Shown here: one piece after another, positions 47,499 to 48,604 of the stretch
Position numbering within the stretch: position 1 is the stretch's first letter
How the letters are laid out: each line of letters starts with the position of its first letter
Virus record (IMG/VR): IMGVR_UViG_3300050139_000043
Span: 1 to 48,604 of that record
Length of the DNA: 48,604 nucleotides
Source of the DNA: a virus
Reading direction: 5' to 3' (one strand)
The notes under the pieces: generated by a model
Told to the model about the DNA's origin: nothing
Seen by the model: the letters and a program-made list of their open reading frames with translations, nothing else
The model's database searches: none
Translations under genes and position numbers: made by a program

Positions 47499-47818
47499 GC
47501 TTGCGCCGCCTCTTTCAGCATGGCCGAAACTTCGGCGTATTCGGGCGGAAGGCTTCGACAGCCCCAAGGCAAGTCCAGCAACGCGCAAAACTGGATCGCG
47601 TATTTCAATTCGAACAGCATGATCCGCGCGCAAAGGACGGCCGGGTCGTGCCGGTATTTTTCGAACAGACTTGTAACCTTGGTCCCGGTTTTTATGAACG
47701 TCACGTCGAAGCCTAGGTGCGTGTCGTGGATCGCCATAAGGCTATCCGCCGTCGGCTTGAAGCCGTCGACTTCGATCGCCCCGGCTTCCGTGGCGATCCA
47801 GAATTTTGCCTTTTGCAT
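47495..47818 (-). CDS. Unknown protein, first leftward early gene
   Basis: A 107-residue protein from ATG 47818. It has a mixed alpha/beta fold with AIHDTHLGFDVTFIKTGTKV and a C-terminal helical part with Cys residues (LLDLPWGCRSLPPEYAEVS). No family is recognised. It shares the intergenic control region with the divergent rightward operon. Confidence 0.65.
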   Translation of the reverse strand: MQKAKFWIATEAGAIEVDGFKPTADSLMAIHDTHLGFDVTFIKTGTKVTSLFEKYRHDPAVLCARIMLFELKYAIQFCALLDLPWGCRSLPPEYAEVSAMLKEAAQA

Positions 47819-47846
47819 AGTGTCCCGCGCCGCCCAAATTTAAGGA

Positions 47847-47875
47847 TTGACCGCGCCGTCAATCCAGCATAATCC
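47847..47875 (+). promoter_or_regulatory. Main rightward promoter with operator in the divergent control region
   Basis: TTGACC (47847-47852), 17 bases, TAATCC (47870-47875). The operator ATTGAC-N6-GTCAAT (47846-47863) is a perfect inverted repeat in its arms. It lies between leftward gene 47495-47818 and rightward gene 47908. A leftward start could use the mirror TTGACG box, but its -10 (ATTTGG at 17 bp) is poor. Confidence 0.7.
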
Positions 47876-47907
47876 GCCGACAGTCAACCCAACGGGAGCC
47901 CCGAAAA

Positions 47908-48604
47908 ATGTTGCATATCGAAATTTCTGGCGACACGTCGCCGCGCGAATTGAAGGCCGTCAAGGCGCTGATCGCGTGCTTGCTCGGCGAGACGTCGACC
48001 GCCGCCGTGGCCGCTTCCGCCCCGGCCCCCGCGACGATCCCCGAGACGCCGGCCGCGCCCGAGACGCCGGCCGTTCCCGAAGTGTCGACCATTCCCGCCC
48101 CGCCCCTTTCCGCCGTTCCGCCGCCCCCGGTGGCCGGAACCGACGCCGTGCCGGGGGAAGTCCCCCCGCCGCCCCCGGCCGGCGTCGACGTCGACAAGGA
48201 CGGGTTGCCTTGGGATGGCCGCATTCACGCTTCGACCAAGACGAAGACGAAGGGCGACCAATGGACGAAAAAGCGGCAAGTCGACCCGGCTCTTGTGGCG
48301 CAAGTCGAAGCCGAGCTTCGCGCGGTCATGGCGGCCCCGGCCGTCTCGGCGGGGTCCGTCCCGCCGCCGCCGACTGGCGAGCCCGGCCCGGTTCAGACGG
48401 ACCCCGCCGCCGCGTTTGGGGGCGCGCCGTCAACCCCCGCCGACGCGCCCCCGGCCGTCACGGAAACCGCTTCCCCGACTCCCATGGCGGAATTTGCAAG
48501 GATTATGCGGGTCGTGACCGGAAAGCAAGCGGCCGGCACGCTGGCAACCGAAACGGTCGCCGGGATCGCGCAAGCGCTCGGGATTACCGGGGTCAAGGAC
48601 TTGG
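47908..48604 (+). CDS. N-terminal part of junction-spanning Pro/Ala-rich protein
   Basis: Starts at ATG 47908 with GGGAGCC upstream and runs off the window end; it continues through the terminal overlap to the stop at 207 (about 247 aa). N-terminal domain (MLHIEISGDTSPRELKAVKA, residues 1-30), a long Pro/Ala linker, then DGLPWDGRIHASTKTKTKGD and KKRQVDPALVAQVEAELR, a motif met in many phage early proteins. A second Pro-rich linker leads to the helical C-terminal domain. Function unknown; it heads the replication operon. Confidence 0.75.
   Translation, partial: MLHIEISGDTSPRELKAVKALIACLLGETSTAAVAASAPAPATIPETPAAPETPAVPEVSTIPAPPLSAVPPPPVAGTDAVPGEVPPPPPAGVDVDKDGLPWDGRIHASTKTKTKGDQWTKKRQVDPALVAQVEAELRAVMAAPAVSAGSVPPPPTGEPGPVQTDPAAAFGGAPSTPADAPPAVTETASPTPMAEFARIMRVVTGKQAAGTLATETVAGIAQALGITGVKDL
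48445..48604. repeat. Terminal repeat, right copy
   Basis: Right copy of the 160-base end overlap described at 1-160. All three mismatches change the encoded residue (Ala/Pro, Ser/Thr, Ala/Thr). This is compatible with population variation or a chimeric contig end in a proline-rich repetitive stretch. Confidence 0.9.

Noticed and set aside
47847-47875. Idea that the operator palindromes are transcription terminators
   Set aside because: Stems of five bases around a GC core have no T-tract, and in five of six cases they lie upstream of genes at -35 distance from a -10 box. For the 50-bp copy at 5694 the possibility is kept open.
1-48604. CRISPR array, tRNA genes, integrase or toxin-antitoxin operon
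   Set aside because: No regularly spaced repeats with unique spacers, no cloverleaf candidate and no recombinase motif were seen. The zeta-type domain has no epsilon-like partner that I can recognise.

Overview
The window is one essentially complete genome of a tailed bacteriophage. It is GC-rich, almost fully coding, and its last 160 bases repeat its first 160 (157 identical), so the sequence closes as a circle of about 48.44 kb or is terminally redundant. I saw no integrase, excisionase, partition system, tRNA or rRNA, so a lytic life style is the simplest reading. The phage encodes a GapR/DUF2312 nucleoid protein, a family typical of Alphaproteobacteria. It also seems strongly depleted in GANTC, the CcrM methylation site of that class. 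I therefore infer an alphaproteobacterial host; no genus can be named from sequence alone.

Layout. Two divergent arms leave a control region at about 47.82-47.91 kb. The rightward arm (47908, across the junction, to 6072) holds small proteins, GapR, a DUF2800 PD-(D/E)XK nuclease, a DUF2815 ssDNA-binding protein with an unusual repeated tail, and a family A DNA polymerase. It ends in a 50-bp perfect palindrome and a small zinc protein. The leftward arm first carries early genes (47.8 to 37.2 kb): an SF2 helicase, a lone VRR-NUC nuclease, many mini-proteins (several with CxxC zinc motifs), a TetR-like regulator and a large PrimPol-SF3 helicase. A repeat-rich 360-base non-coding block (36878-37238) follows, directly upstream of the terminase small subunit. 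The late genes then run leftward to 6.07 kb: terminase, portal fused out of frame to a zeta-type kinase, MuF-like protein, protease-scaffold, cement protein, capsid, neck proteins, DUF3383 sheath-like protein, tube, frameshifted chaperone, tape measure, baseplate, tail fibre and lysis genes. The DUF3383 sheath, gpJ-like and gp138-like proteins imply a contractile (myovirus) tail.

Two rightward mini-operons of small unknown genes (13435-15019 and 30308-31336) are embedded in the leftward late module, and two HNH endonucleases have invaded it. One of these separates the two spanin genes.

Control. A 16-bp palindromic word, TTGRC-N6-GYCAA, occurs six times between genes or at a gene end. In five cases it overlaps a -35 box followed at 17-18 bp by a -10-like hexamer. 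One copy lies directly upstream of the TetR-like gene, so a phage repressor with its regulon is a testable model. Genes are tightly coupled by ATGA, GTGA, TTGA and TAATG overlaps, and three convergent gene pairs share their stop codons in 4-bp overlaps.
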